A stretch of DNA of 64,000 nucleotides from Halalkalibacter oceani (GCF_023715705.1 NZ_JAMBOS010000005.1:124001-188000); one strand, 5' to 3'; shown: positions 16,703 through 25,072, numbered from the stretch's first letter. Notes: a model not told the origin generated them from the letters alone. Numbers and translations are program-made.

Positions 16703-17913
16703 ACGAACTCTCCTTACAGCATGAAGCAGTCCTCCCCCGGGAGACGAAGCTGCTTCTGGCCATTATCAGCATCAATGCTCTCGCAAACAGTTTATCGAAT
16801 GTGTTTGTGAATGTCTTTCTCTTTCGTCTGTCTGACAATATGTACGAGGTGGCTCTCTTTAATTTTATCGCCTACGTTACCTGGCTGCCAGCCTTCGTCT
16901 TTGCCGGCTGGCTCTGTAAAAAGAAGGACAGGAAAATCGGCCTGATCATCGGCGGCAGCTTGCAGCTGCTGTTTTATCTCGCTATTTTAGCATTAGCTGA
17001 GCAGGCAATCGACTGGGTGCCGTTACTTGGTTTTATTTTCGGAGTCGGCTCAGGCTTTTACTGGCTTTCGATTAATGTTCTCTCCGTTGATTTAACGAGT
17101 GAGCATAACCGGCTTTGGTTTAACGGAGTAAACGGCTTGTTCGGCTCTCTATCGCAAATGCTCGGTCCTTTTATCGCCGGGCTGATCGTGACCTTCCTGC
17201 CTCATTTTTATGGCTATCAGCTGATTTTCTTCCTGTCTCTCATCTTGTTCGCCAATACAATCTGGCTCACAACCTTATTGCCGGCCTACAAAATGGAAGA
17301 ACGGTTTCGCTGGCGAAAAATCATCGATGTTCACCACAACCGTGAATGGAAACTGCTCTCCCTCGCCTTTGTCGGTCTCTCTTTCCGGGACGGGGTGATC
17401 TCCTTTGTGATTGTCGTCTGGGTGTTCATGGTAACGGGAAGTGAATCGGTGTTGGGTAATTTCGTCTTCGTCACAACGCTTCTGTCGGTCCTCACCTATT
17501 ATATCGTCGGAAAATGCAAAATGAGTCAGTCAAAGCAGGTTTTGCTCGTCGCGGGTAACCTTGGCTTGAGCAGCGCGCTCAGTCTGTTTCTTTTTGACGT
17601 CAACTGGGGGATTCTCATCGCGTACGGGATTGTCGCGGCAATCAGCATTCCGCTGTTTGAAGTGCCGTTTAACACGATGTCGCTGAATAATATTGCCGAG
17701 CTTGATGACCGGGGCGCCACAAGAGTTGAATTGGTCATCTCCCGTGAAATGGCCTTAAGCGCCGGACGGGTGTCAAGTGTCGGGTTACTTGCAGCCGTTT
17801 ACAGCTCCAGCTCGACAGAATCCTACCTCCCGGCCTTTTTAGCACTGCTGATCGCCATCGGCATGACCCCGCTTCTTGTCGTTAGGAAATTGAAGCCGGC
17901 TGGAAAAGCTTGA
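16699..17913 (+). CDS. MFS transporter
   Basis: A 404-residue major facilitator protein with about twelve membrane segments (for example LIIGGSLQLLFYLAILAL and FVGLSFRDGVISFVIVVWVFMV). It starts at TTG 16699 overlapping the stop of the PHP gene (TTGA), so translation is coupled. As the last gene of the LacI cluster it could export a product of the PHP hydrolase or take up a related compound. No terminator with a T-run follows; instead there is a cluster of hairpin repeats. Direction and substrate are not visible. Confidence 0.85.
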   Translation: MNELSLQHEAVLPRETKLLLAIISINALANSLSNVFVNVFLFRLSDNMYEVALFNFIAYVTWLPAFVFAGWLCKKKDRKIGLIIGGSLQLLFYLAILALAEQAIDWVPLLGFIFGVGSGFYWLSINVLSVDLTSEHNRLWFNGVNGLFGSLSQMLGPFIAGLIVTFLPHFYGYQLIFFLSLILFANTIWLTTLLPAYKMEERFRWRKIIDVHHNREWKLLSLAFVGLSFRDGVISFVIVVWVFMVTGSESVLGNFVFVTTLLSVLTYYIVGKCKMSQSKQVLLVAGNLGLSSALSLFLFDVNWGILIAYGIVAAISIPLFEVPFNTMSLNNIAELDDRGATRVELVISREMALSAGRVSSVGLLAAVYSSSSTESYLPAFLALLIAIGMTPLLVVRKLKPAGKA

Positions 17914-18015
17914 GGAAATGAAACCTGGAACAGGTCTGATAGTAGAGGTAGCTCAAAAGCATTGGCTTGGAAAAAATAAAACCAGCCTTGCATATTAGCA
18001 TGCTCCACTCGCCAC

Positions 18016-18247
18016 AATCCCGGTGTGAGAAACCCACTCACACCGGGATTTAAAAGATCGCGGCGGTTACGCTCATTGCTTCGGACTTGTCTATGGAAGC
18101 AGTTTGAAAAAGCATTACAGGGGCTCCGTTCTGCACAAAGTTGATACCGAAGAACCCCACTTCGGTATCAACTTTTAAAAACCAGGTGCAGACTCCGCTC
18201 ACTGTTTCAATCCTAAGAAAAGGTAAAAACCAACCTTTTCCTAGGAT
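18016..18247. repeat. Cluster of three long hairpin repeats
   Basis: Three hairpins fill the gap between the MFS and XRE genes. The first is a perfect 14-bp stem starting AATCCCGGTGTGAG (18016-18050) with loop AAACCCA. The second is a perfect 16-bp stem AAAGTTGATACCGAAG (18137-18175) with loop AACCCCA. The third is a 15-bp stem ATCCTAAGAAAAGGT (18210-18247) with one mismatch. None has a T-run, so they are not ordinary terminators. The loop of the first is identical to that of the MITE hairpin. Confidence 0.75.
18049..18081 (+). repeat. 33-bp dispersed repeat, copy A
   Basis: Matches the complement of 20700-20732 at 31 of 33 positions; it begins TTTAAAAGATCG and ends GCTCATTGCTT. Its inner part also resembles the MITE segment CGGCTACGCTCATTAC. 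Confidence 0.7.
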
Positions 18248-18249
18248 CT

Positions 18250-18822
18250 TCAATTTGTATAGGTCATGACGAAGTGGAGGACGGTTATTTCTGAGGTGGG
18301 ATTTTGGTAGGCGTGCACTTTGTCACCGTTGAAGGTGATCGAGTCATATTGGTTTAGCTCGTAATACTCTTCTTCAATCTTCATTCTCAGGCGCCCCGCC
18401 ATCACTGTGACGTACTCCGTCACGCCCTGCTGATGGGCGCCGGGACGATACTCGCTGTGCGGCTGAAGAAACGCCCGATGAATCTCGCTGGAGCCGTAGC
18501 CGGACACTTCAAACATCGGCTCGAGCGTGCACGCTTCATTGGCACTGACAACTTTATTTCCTTCATGGCAGCGCGAAATTTGAATATCCTTCTGTTCATT
18601 TAGCAGGACGGAAAGCGGCACTGCCAACCCATTGGCGATTTTCCAAATGACGGCCAGCGACGGATTCGCTTCCCCCCGCTCGATATTGCCGAGGGTCAGT
18701 TTACTGACGGAGGTGACCGCCGCCAACTCCTGCAAGCTCATTTTCCGCTCTTGTCTCAGCTTCCGCAAAGTCGCACCGAGATGTTTAGCTAACGCTTCTG
18801 CATCAGTAATATTCGAATTCAT
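18250..18822 (-). CDS. XRE-family regulator with cupin domain
   Basis: A 190-residue regulator: Cro/C1 helix-turn-helix at about residues 10-65 (LRQERKMSLQELAAVTSVSK, then LGNIERGEANPS) and a cupin sensor domain at about 110-185 (YRPGAHQQGVTEYVTVMAGRLRM). It is divergent from the EmrE-type exporter at 18925 with 100 bp between, the standard arrangement for local control. Two 10-bp direct repeats spaced exactly 21 bp in that gap are candidate binding sites. Start ATG at 18820-18822 behind AGGAGG. Confidence 0.88.
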   Translation of the reverse strand: MNSNITDAEALAKHLGATLRKLRQERKMSLQELAAVTSVSKLTLGNIERGEANPSLAVIWKIANGLAVPLSVLLNEQKDIQISRCHEGNKVVSANEACTLEPMFEVSGYGSSEIHRAFLQPHSEYRPGAHQQGVTEYVTVMAGRLRMKIEEEYYELNQYDSITFNGDKVHAYQNPTSEITVLHFVMTYTN

Positions 18823-18864
18823 CGGCAGCAGGCCTCCTTTTTTAGTAGTTTTTTTATTCGAAAG

Positions 18865-18904
18865 ATAGTATATTATAGTTTATCAATAGTATATTTTAAT
18901 ATAC
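18865..18904. promoter_or_regulatory. Candidate operator of the XRE-cupin regulator
   Basis: ATAGTATATT occurs at 18865-18874 and again at 18886-18895, 21 bp apart (two helical turns). The second copy merges into a palindrome with GTATATT and AATATAC arms (18889-18904). The site lies between the divergent regulator and exporter. Confidence 0.5.
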
Positions 18905-18924
18905 AGAGTGAAAAAGGTGAGTCG

Positions 18925-19887
18925 ATGAAGGAAATTCTTATTGGAATCATTGCATCCATGTTTTTTGCCGTGACCTTTATTTTAAACCGTTCAATGGAAG
19001 TAACAGGAGGAAGCTGGATTTGGAGCTCGTCACTGCGCTTTATTTTCATGTTTCCCTTTTTTCTTCTTATTGTACTTGTAAGAAAGAATACGAAACAAGT
19101 TTTATTTGAAATAAAGAAACAGCCTCTGTCGTGGATTGGCTGGAGCTTTGTTGGCTTCGTACTCTTTTACGCGCCGATCACCTATGCCGCGGCCTTTGGA
19201 CCGGGCTGGCTCGTCGCCGGCACCTGGCAGCTGACGATCGTCGCCGGCGTACTGCTTACGCCGTTGTTTTTCCATGAAATAAAAACAGCGACAGGCACGG
19301 AACGAATAAAAAACAGCTTGCCGCTGAAGTCACTGGTGATCTCCTTTATCATCCTTGCCGGTGTCCTGCTAATCCAGCTGCAGCACGCGACGACGGTTTC
19401 GTTTCAAGTTGTGCTGTTCAGTATGCTCCCTGTCGTTGTCGCGGCGTTTGCCTACCCTTTAGGAAACCGCAAAATGATGGAACTGTGCGGCGGGCGGCTC
19501 GATACGTTCCAACGGGTGTTTGGCATGACACTGGCCACCCTTCCGTTTTGGCTCGTTCTGGCAGTCTATGGCTTGCTCACGATTGGTCCTCCCTCTTCAA
19601 GCCAGCTGCTACAGGCGTTTATCGTTGCCGTCAGCTCCGGTGTCATTGCTACGACGCTGTTTTTTATCGCAACCGACCGTGTCCATGAAAACCCGGATCG
19701 TTTAGCCGCCGTGGAAGCGACCCAGTCAGCCCAGGTTTTATTCGTGCTGCTCGGTGAAATGTGGCTGCTGGCCAGTCCATTCCCTTCCGCCGCGGCAATC
19801 ATCGGTCTGCTGATGATCATGGCCGGGATGCTGGCTCACAGCTATTTAACAAAGAAGCCGCAACAACAAAGGTCAGCTTCGTCGTAG
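18925..19887 (+). CDS. EmrE-type DMT multidrug exporter
   Basis: A 320-residue membrane protein with about ten helices, of the 'multidrug resistance efflux transporter' branch of the drug/metabolite superfamily. The N-terminal MKEILIGIIASMFFAVTFILNRSME and YAAAFGPGWLVAGTWQLTIV segments are typical. It ends in a basic, polar tail (KKPQQQRSASS). ATG at 18925 follows AAAAAGGTGAG. It is divergent from, and probably controlled by, the XRE-cupin regulator. Substrate unknown. Confidence 0.85.
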   Translation: MKEILIGIIASMFFAVTFILNRSMEVTGGSWIWSSSLRFIFMFPFFLLIVLVRKNTKQVLFEIKKQPLSWIGWSFVGFVLFYAPITYAAAFGPGWLVAGTWQLTIVAGVLLTPLFFHEIKTATGTERIKNSLPLKSLVISFIILAGVLLIQLQHATTVSFQVVLFSMLPVVVAAFAYPLGNRKMMELCGGRLDTFQRVFGMTLATLPFWLVLAVYGLLTIGPPSSSQLLQAFIVAVSSGVIATTLFFIATDRVHENPDRLAAVEATQSAQVLFVLLGEMWLLASPFPSAAAIIGLLMIMAGMLAHSYLTKKPQQQRSASS

Positions 19888-20048
19888 CAGTTTTTCTTTA
19901 ACCTACAGTGTGGAGCCGGTGACTTCCTCAAGCTAATTTTTTCTCCGCTTCCGAGAAAACTAATTTTTCAGATAAGTGAGAAATTCATTTTCAAATTGTG
20001 TTTTTCGGAGTATGATAGAGGTAAGCTTACATGGGGGAGGAAACAGCT

Positions 20049-20378
20049 GTGAAACGACTTTGTGCTTTGACAATCTTAACTGCGTTTCTTCTTTCAATCT
20101 ATGTCTACTTTCATGATCAGTCGAGCTATACGACGATGCATCCGCTGGAAACGGCCGACATCACTCACTTCTATGATCATGGCAGCGGTCATGCTTTTTA
20201 TGACCATGGAGACGGTAAGCTGAAAATGGTTGTTTCCTGGGCTCTCCCGCTGGAACAGCTCGTTCCGGTACTTCTTCTTGTCTTCGCCGTACCGGTTTGG
20301 TATTATTTACGGGTCTTTCTTTTCTTAAGGCCGATTAAGTATCAAAGTAATTACGTCATCTCATCCCCTTCCTATTAA
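20049..20378 (+). CDS. Small membrane protein with His-rich outer loop
   Basis: A 109-residue protein: one membrane segment near residues 3-20 and a second near 66-90. A hydrophilic stretch between them carries FYDHGSGHAFYDHGDGK, a repeated FYDHG motif that could bind a metal ion. GTG at 20049 is chosen because GGGGGAGG lies just before it; the ATG at 20031 overlaps that ribosome site. It is followed 42 bp later by a 38-residue membrane peptide on the same strand, probably co-transcribed. No family recognised. Confidence 0.6.
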   Translation: MKRLCALTILTAFLLSIYVYFHDQSSYTTMHPLETADITHFYDHGSGHAFYDHGDGKLKMVVSWALPLEQLVPVLLLVFAVPVWYYLRVFLFLRPIKYQSNYVISSPSY

Positions 20379-20420
20379 ATGTTTTATAAAAAACTAATTT
20401 ACCAGGGAGGTCGTTCGATT

Positions 20421-20537
20421 ATGATGTGGATGAGATTGATTGTAGTTGGAATGCTGTCTGTAACTGCGGTTAGTATTTTTGCCTTTCAATTCGTGGAAGG
20501 ATTCAATGCGTTTTTCGATACGTTTAAAAGCAAATAA
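20421..20537 (+). CDS. 38-residue single-span membrane peptide
   Basis: Begins ATG at 20421 behind CAGGGAGG and encodes a short peptide with one hydrophobic helix (LIVVGMLSVTAVSIFAF) and a polar tail FFDTFKSK. Preceded by the FYDHG-motif membrane protein and followed by a hairpin at 20557-20594. The clean ribosome site and start support translation. Function unknown. Confidence 0.55.
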   Translation: MMWMRLIVVGMLSVTAVSIFAFQFVEGFNAFFDTFKSK

Positions 20538-20556
20538 ACCTTACGAGGGTTGTTAT

Positions 20557-20594
20557 GGAGGGTGTCCCGAACCGTTAGCGGCGGGCCACCCTCC
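20557..20594. terminator. GC-rich hairpin after the 38-residue peptide
   Basis: GGAGGGTG and CACCCTCC, with an inner CCCG/CGGG, form a long stem. It is followed by ACTTTATTT, which gives a weak T-tract. Confidence 0.5.
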
Positions 20595-20699
20595 ACTTTA
20601 TTTACCAGAACGTAAGCTAAAAAATAAATCATATGCTTACATCCTTAAAAACATTAAGTGAACAAGGAAAAATCCTTGAAATTCAGAAAATCAGCCTCT

Positions 20700-20732
20700 A
20701 AGCAATGAGCGGAACCGCCCCGATCTTTTAAA
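20700..20732 (-). repeat. 33-bp dispersed repeat, copy B
   Basis: Complement matches 18049-18081 at 31 of 33 positions, differing only at two bases within the GGCGGTT region. Lies in the intergenic space before the cydC terminator. Confidence 0.7.
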
Positions 20733-20765
20733 GCTAGTTTTGTCTCAAGCTCTTTACACAATTCC

Positions 20766-20797
20766 GTGGAGCTCCTTTTCGACAAAAGGAGCTCCAC
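20766..20797. terminator. Bidirectional terminator after cydC
   Basis: Perfect 14-bp stem GTGGAGCTCCTTTT with AAAAGGAGCTCCAC, loop CGAC, T-rich on both sides. Serves the minus-strand cydC end. Confidence 0.85.
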
Positions 20798-20818
20798 TTT
20801 TCATTTCCGCCTTCTTTT

Positions 20819-22534
20819 TTACCCGATCACATCTTTTTCAATTTCCTTCATTTGATAGAAATAGCCCTGCTTTCTGATCAATTCTGCAAAGCTGCCCGCT
20901 TCAACCACGCGACCACCTTCCATCACAATAATTTGATCCATTTGTTCCAAACCGGTCAGACGATGACTGACCAACACGACCGTCGCCTCTGACGCCTGCT
21001 GAAAAAGCTCCTGATAAAGGCGCTCTTCGGTTAAAGCATCCACTGAGGAGGTCGGCTCATCGAGCAGCCAGATATGCGCCTTTTTCAGCAGTGCCCGCGC
21101 CAGCGCCAGCCGTTGCTTTTCACCGCCGGAGAGGTTTTCCCCTTTTTCGAGCACATGATCATCTAATGATAGGTGCTCCAACGTCACCCGCTTCAGCACA
21201 GCTTCCATCTCCGAGTCGTCAGCCCCAGAAGAAGCAAGCTGCAAATTGTCACGAATCGTCCCGTAGAAGAAGTGATTTTCCTGTAGAATCACATTCGCCT
21301 GCTCCCATATTTTTTCTTTCTCCAGCTGCTGAAGCTCGCTTCCGTTCCAGCGAATGACGCCCTGCTCAGGTCCGACGATTCCGAGAAGCAATTGGAGTAC
21401 CGTCGACTTACCGGAGCCGCTCGCCCCGACGATCGCCGTTTTCGAGCCGCGTTTCAGTTCGAAGCTGATGTCCGTTAACGCCTGTCGTCCCTCACCTGGA
21501 TAGGTGTAGCTGACACGCTCAAACTGAATCTCCGGCACTTCATTCCCCGGCGATTGTCGCTCCGCTTCTGCCTCTTCCTGCACTGGCTGTTCCACGACGG
21601 AAGCCAAGCGCCGTGCCGCACTGCGGCTATCTTCAAAATAGCTCGGAAAAGCAGCCATTGGCGTCGCGTTCTCAAAGACCGTGAGCGAGATCATCACGAG
21701 CATCGCTAAAAACAGCCCGTCAAGCTCTCCTGTCGTCACCAAATAGGCGCCGAGAGCTAGCACAACCCATGAAACAAGCAGCGAGGCAGCTGTATTGACC
21801 GCGTGGCTTGCCAGAATCTGCCGGCCTTCTCTCTCTTGCTCGCTGATATACTCAGCTGCAGCCTGCGACAGCTCAGCTTCTTTATTCGCCTGCTGCTGGT
21901 ATAGCGTAAGGTCTTTAAAGCCGAAAAGAAACTCCGTCACCTCCGTTGACAGCTCGCCCCGCTTGTCACGGAGATTGCTTTTCAGTTTTCGCTGACGCAG
22001 AGCAAACCAAGCCGGAATGAGGACCCCCGTTAAGAAAAGACCGGCCAGAAAGACGAGCGCAATCGCCACTGAATAAAAGGCGGTGAAGACAATCGTCGCG
22101 AAAAAAACGAGCAGCAGAACGACGAGTGGATAAAAGACCCGTAAAAAGAAATGCTGCAGGCTTTCGACATCACCGACAATTCGTGCCAGCAGATCGCCGC
22201 TGCGATACTTTTGAAAAAGCGCTGGCGCCAACGGTTCAAGCTTTTCATAAAAGGAAAGGCGCAGCCGGCTCAAAATCGTAAACGTAGCGCGATGCGAATA
22301 GTAACGCTCGACATAGCGCCCGAGCGCCCGTAAAAAGCCAAAGAGCTTAACGAGAGCAATCGTCACCGTCAACGCATACAAGGGCGGCATGAGCGCCCCC
22401 TTGGAGATCAGATAACCGCTTGAAGCAAACAGGCCGACAGCGGCAATTCCGGCTAAAAAGCCGGCGATAACCGAGTAAACGATGTCCCTTTTTTCATGAA
22501 GCATCAGTTTCATAACTACTGCCAGTTCCTTCAT
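20819..22534 (-). CDS. cydC: Thiol reductant ABC exporter, CydC subunit
   Basis: Half of the heterodimeric CydDC exporter that pumps cysteine/glutathione-type thiols outward and is needed for cytochrome bd assembly. 571 residues: six-helix membrane domain (residues 1-310) and ATPase domain with Walker A GASGSGKSTV, signature LSGGEKQRLALARAL and Walker B IWLLDEPTSSVD. Overlaps the end of cydD by four bases (22531-22534), so the two are translated together. The oxidase genes cydAB are not in this window. A strong terminator follows. Confidence 0.9.
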   Translation of the reverse strand: MKELAVVMKLMLHEKRDIVYSVIAGFLAGIAAVGLFASSGYLISKGALMPPLYALTVTIALVKLFGFLRALGRYVERYYSHRATFTILSRLRLSFYEKLEPLAPALFQKYRSGDLLARIVGDVESLQHFFLRVFYPLVVLLLVFFATIVFTAFYSVAIALVFLAGLFLTGVLIPAWFALRQRKLKSNLRDKRGELSTEVTEFLFGFKDLTLYQQQANKEAELSQAAAEYISEQEREGRQILASHAVNTAASLLVSWVVLALGAYLVTTGELDGLFLAMLVMISLTVFENATPMAAFPSYFEDSRSAARRLASVVEQPVQEEAEAERQSPGNEVPEIQFERVSYTYPGEGRQALTDISFELKRGSKTAIVGASGSGKSTVLQLLLGIVGPEQGVIRWNGSELQQLEKEKIWEQANVILQENHFFYGTIRDNLQLASSGADDSEMEAVLKRVTLEHLSLDDHVLEKGENLSGGEKQRLALARALLKKAHIWLLDEPTSSVDALTEERLYQELFQQASEATVVLVSHRLTGLEQMDQIIVMEGGRVVEAGSFAELIRKQGYFYQMKEIEKDVIG

Positions 22535-24261
22535 CCGTCTCTCCCTCCCCGCTGTATCGAAGTCATCTTACGGTAGTCTTCCACACGCTCCAGCAGCTGC
22601 TCATGCGTGCCGGCTCCGATCACTTGCCCACCCTTTAGAAAAAGAATGTGGTCAGCATGCTTGATTGTGTGCAGACGGTGCGCGACCGTGATCACTGTCG
22701 ATGATTGCGCCAGCTCGGCAAGCCCCTGTGAGAGAATCTGTTCTGTGCGCAAATCAAGACCGGTCGTCGGCTCATCAAAGACAATCACCGCTGGTCGCTT
22801 CAGAAAGGCGCGTGCGAGGGCAATCCGTTGCCGCTCTCCACCTGAAAGGCCGCGGCCTCCCTCGCCGATTCGTGTTTGATAACCGTCTTTCAAATTTGCG
22901 ATCACCTCGGCCATTCCAGCCTGCCGGGCCGCCTCTTCGATTTCCCGCCTGCTCACAGCCCTGGTACTGCCAATCGCAATATTCTCTTCAATCGTTCCGC
23001 TGAATAAGTAAGGCTGCTGAGAAATATAGCTTAACTTAGCGAACCACTCAGCTTCCTCATAGGCAGAAAGCGGCTTACCATTCACCAGCAGCTCTCCTTG
23101 CGAAAGCGGCAGCAGACCACTCAGCACATTAAGAAGTGTCGTTTTCCCCGATCCACTTGGTCCAACAATTGCCACTTGTGCGTACGGCGGAATATCAACA
23201 GTCACATCCGTTAAAACAAACCCTTTTTCATCGTAACGAAAGCCGGCATTTCGTAAGGCGATTACCGGAGGTTGCTCATCAGGCAGCGACAATCCTCCCC
23301 ACTCCAGTCTCCGTGCTTCTTCCGCCAGCTCTGCTGAAATTTTTGCCGCAGCCCCCTTGCTGCTGCGCCCGGTATGAAACGCACTTCCCAGTTCTTTTAA
23401 TGCCAAATAAAATTCAGGAGCGAGCACGAGCACAAAGAAGGCGGCAAAGAAACTGATCCCTTGAAACACAATAAGCTGCAAGCTTACTTCGAGCGCGATA
23501 ATCCCCATGCTGAGCATTGAAATAAATTCAAGCATCAACGAGGAGACGAAGGCAATTTTCAGCACTTCCATCGTCGCCTCACGAAAGCCGAGACTGCTTG
23601 TGCGGATTACTTCTTTCTGCCGCTTCGCCTGGCCAAAAAGCTTCAGAGTCACGAGCCCTTGAATCGTATCAAGAAATCTACCCGAGAAGGCGGCGAGCTT
23701 CTCCAGTTGCTCCTCCGACTTGGCCTGTGTCTTCATCCCGATGATCGCCATGAAGAGCGGAATGAACGGCGCTGTAATGATCATAATAATCCCGGTCGGA
23801 ATATGCTGGGAAAAGACCGCCCCGAGAATGACGAGCGGCACGACCGTTGTTTGAATCAGCTGCGGCAGATAGGTGCTGTAATAGCTGTCCAGTTCATCGA
23901 CCGCATCCATCATCGTGCTCACCTTCTCCCCCGACTGACGCTGTAGCGCAGTCTGAAGCGGGTCATCTCTGTATTTTTCAAGCAAGGCCCGACGAACCCG
24001 CTGTTTCACGCGGGTCGCAATCCCCACTCCGATTCGTCCATGTAAATAAGTAAGAAACGCTCTCGCTCCAAGAACGGCGAGCAGCCCGTATAAAAATGGC
24101 AGAACTTCGGCAAAAGACTGATGCGCTAAAAAGACCCGCTCGACAACGGTCACGAAGAAATAGGCCTGGGCAACAATCGTCGCCGCGGTCAGTACCGCAA
24201 TGACGACGAGCCATATCCGGCTCATTTTATATTCATTTGCAAATTGCTTGAGTTCCTTCAT
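22531..24261 (-). CDS. cydD: Thiol reductant ABC exporter, CydD subunit
   Basis: Partner subunit, 576 residues: membrane domain in the first 310 residues, then an ATPase domain with GPSGSGKTTLLNV, LSGGERQRIALARAF and VIVFDEPTTGLD. ATG at 24259-24261 follows AAGGAACTC/GGAG-type ribosome sequence. First gene of the cydDC unit; a Rex-like palindrome lies about 38 bp before the start codon, fitting repression when NADH is low and expression under oxygen limitation. Confidence 0.9.
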   Translation of the reverse strand: MKELKQFANEYKMSRIWLVVIAVLTAATIVAQAYFFVTVVERVFLAHQSFAEVLPFLYGLLAVLGARAFLTYLHGRIGVGIATRVKQRVRRALLEKYRDDPLQTALQRQSGEKVSTMMDAVDELDSYYSTYLPQLIQTTVVPLVILGAVFSQHIPTGIIMIITAPFIPLFMAIIGMKTQAKSEEQLEKLAAFSGRFLDTIQGLVTLKLFGQAKRQKEVIRTSSLGFREATMEVLKIAFVSSLMLEFISMLSMGIIALEVSLQLIVFQGISFFAAFFVLVLAPEFYLALKELGSAFHTGRSSKGAAAKISAELAEEARRLEWGGLSLPDEQPPVIALRNAGFRYDEKGFVLTDVTVDIPPYAQVAIVGPSGSGKTTLLNVLSGLLPLSQGELLVNGKPLSAYEEAEWFAKLSYISQQPYLFSGTIEENIAIGSTRAVSRREIEEAARQAGMAEVIANLKDGYQTRIGEGGRGLSGGERQRIALARAFLKRPAVIVFDEPTTGLDLRTEQILSQGLAELAQSSTVITVAHRLHTIKHADHILFLKGGQVIGAGTHEQLLERVEDYRKMTSIQRGGRDG

Positions 24262-24298
24262 AGTAAGAATCTCCTCACTGCAAATTATTGGTTTAATT

Positions 24299-24316
24299 TA
24301 GTGAAACATTTCACAT
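24299..24316. promoter_or_regulatory. Rex-like operator before cydD
   Basis: TAGTGAAACATTTCACAT matches the Rex consensus TTGTGAAATATTTCACAA in its GTGAAA and TTCAC half-sites with the right 18-bp length. Rex represses cyd genes in B. subtilis. Confidence 0.65.
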
Positions 24317-24475
24317 ATCAACTGAAGCAAATACACCTTCGGAACATTAGAAAGACTTCACTTCACCTATTATTATAGTGGAAACAGGAGAATAATGCCC
24401 GCTTTGAGAGTGACTGTTTTATGACAAAAAAAGCCTGCCCCACTGGAAACTTAAAATGGTTCCATGCAGTAAAAT

Positions 24476-24844
24476 TCAATCATAAACAATTTCTTTCACT
24501 AAATAAATCGCAAGAAAACTACTGAACAGTATTCCATCATGTACTTTGAATTTCATTATACTCAAGTACACGATCCCAATAAATAAAAGAATTTTTATCA
24601 CCACTGAAGAAGAAAAGGATAACTTCTTATTAATAAAGCTGAGGATTGATTGATAGATCAACAAGATAATCAGAAAATACACAGAAAAGATAACGATATT
24701 TATAATCAGATCTTGCATTGAAAGGTGAAGAATAATTCTTTCTCTACTTTCATTAATAGAGATAAACATTATGGAAGTAATAAAACTATAAAAGCTTATA
24801 AATATAAAATTTTTAACACTAACAAACTCTCTCTCATTCTCCAC
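24476..24844 (-). CDS. Hypothetical AT-rich membrane protein
   Basis: 122 residues with four hydrophobic segments (near 11-28, 44-66, 82-100 and 103-120) joined by short polar turns, consistent with a small integral membrane protein. Base composition is visibly more AT-rich than cydDC and wrbA on either side, suggesting a different origin. GTG at 24842-24844 is preceded by GGGGG eight bases upstream; no ATG is available nearby. No family recognised. It is isolated, with no operon partner. Confidence 0.55.
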   Translation of the reverse strand: MENEREFVSVKNFIFISFYSFITSIMFISINESRERIILHLSMQDLIINIVIFSVYFLIILLIYQSILSFINKKLSFSSSVVIKILLFIGIVYLSIMKFKVHDGILFSSFLAIYLVKEIVYD

Positions 24845-25019
24845 CTGATTATCCCCCTATCATTAATAGGAAACAGTAAAATACTTTCGACCGTTGTAAG
24901 TGGAATGGCTATCAACTTATTAGTACTTATATTATCTTTTTTTGGTCATGCATTCAATGTTCTTCATTCTTGGCAATGCACTCCGTTTCTTTGATTTGGT
25001 TTTCCTTTCACGAAAAAAA

Positions 25020-25051
25020 GTAGCACAAACCATCACCTTGGTTTGCGCTAC
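25020..25051 (-). terminator. Terminator after wrbA
   Basis: GTAGCGCAAACC pairs with GGTTTGTGCTAC on the minus strand and is followed by TTTTTTT. Confidence 0.85.
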
Positions 25052-25072
25052 TAATGTTTGGATATTTTGCTT

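Noticed and set aside
18016-18247. CRISPR-like array
   Set aside because: Three hairpins have different stems and no regular repeat-spacer period.
24725-24994. 89-codon plus-strand frame
   Set aside because: Antisense to the AT-rich membrane protein and its upstream region; low-complexity composition and no ribosome site.
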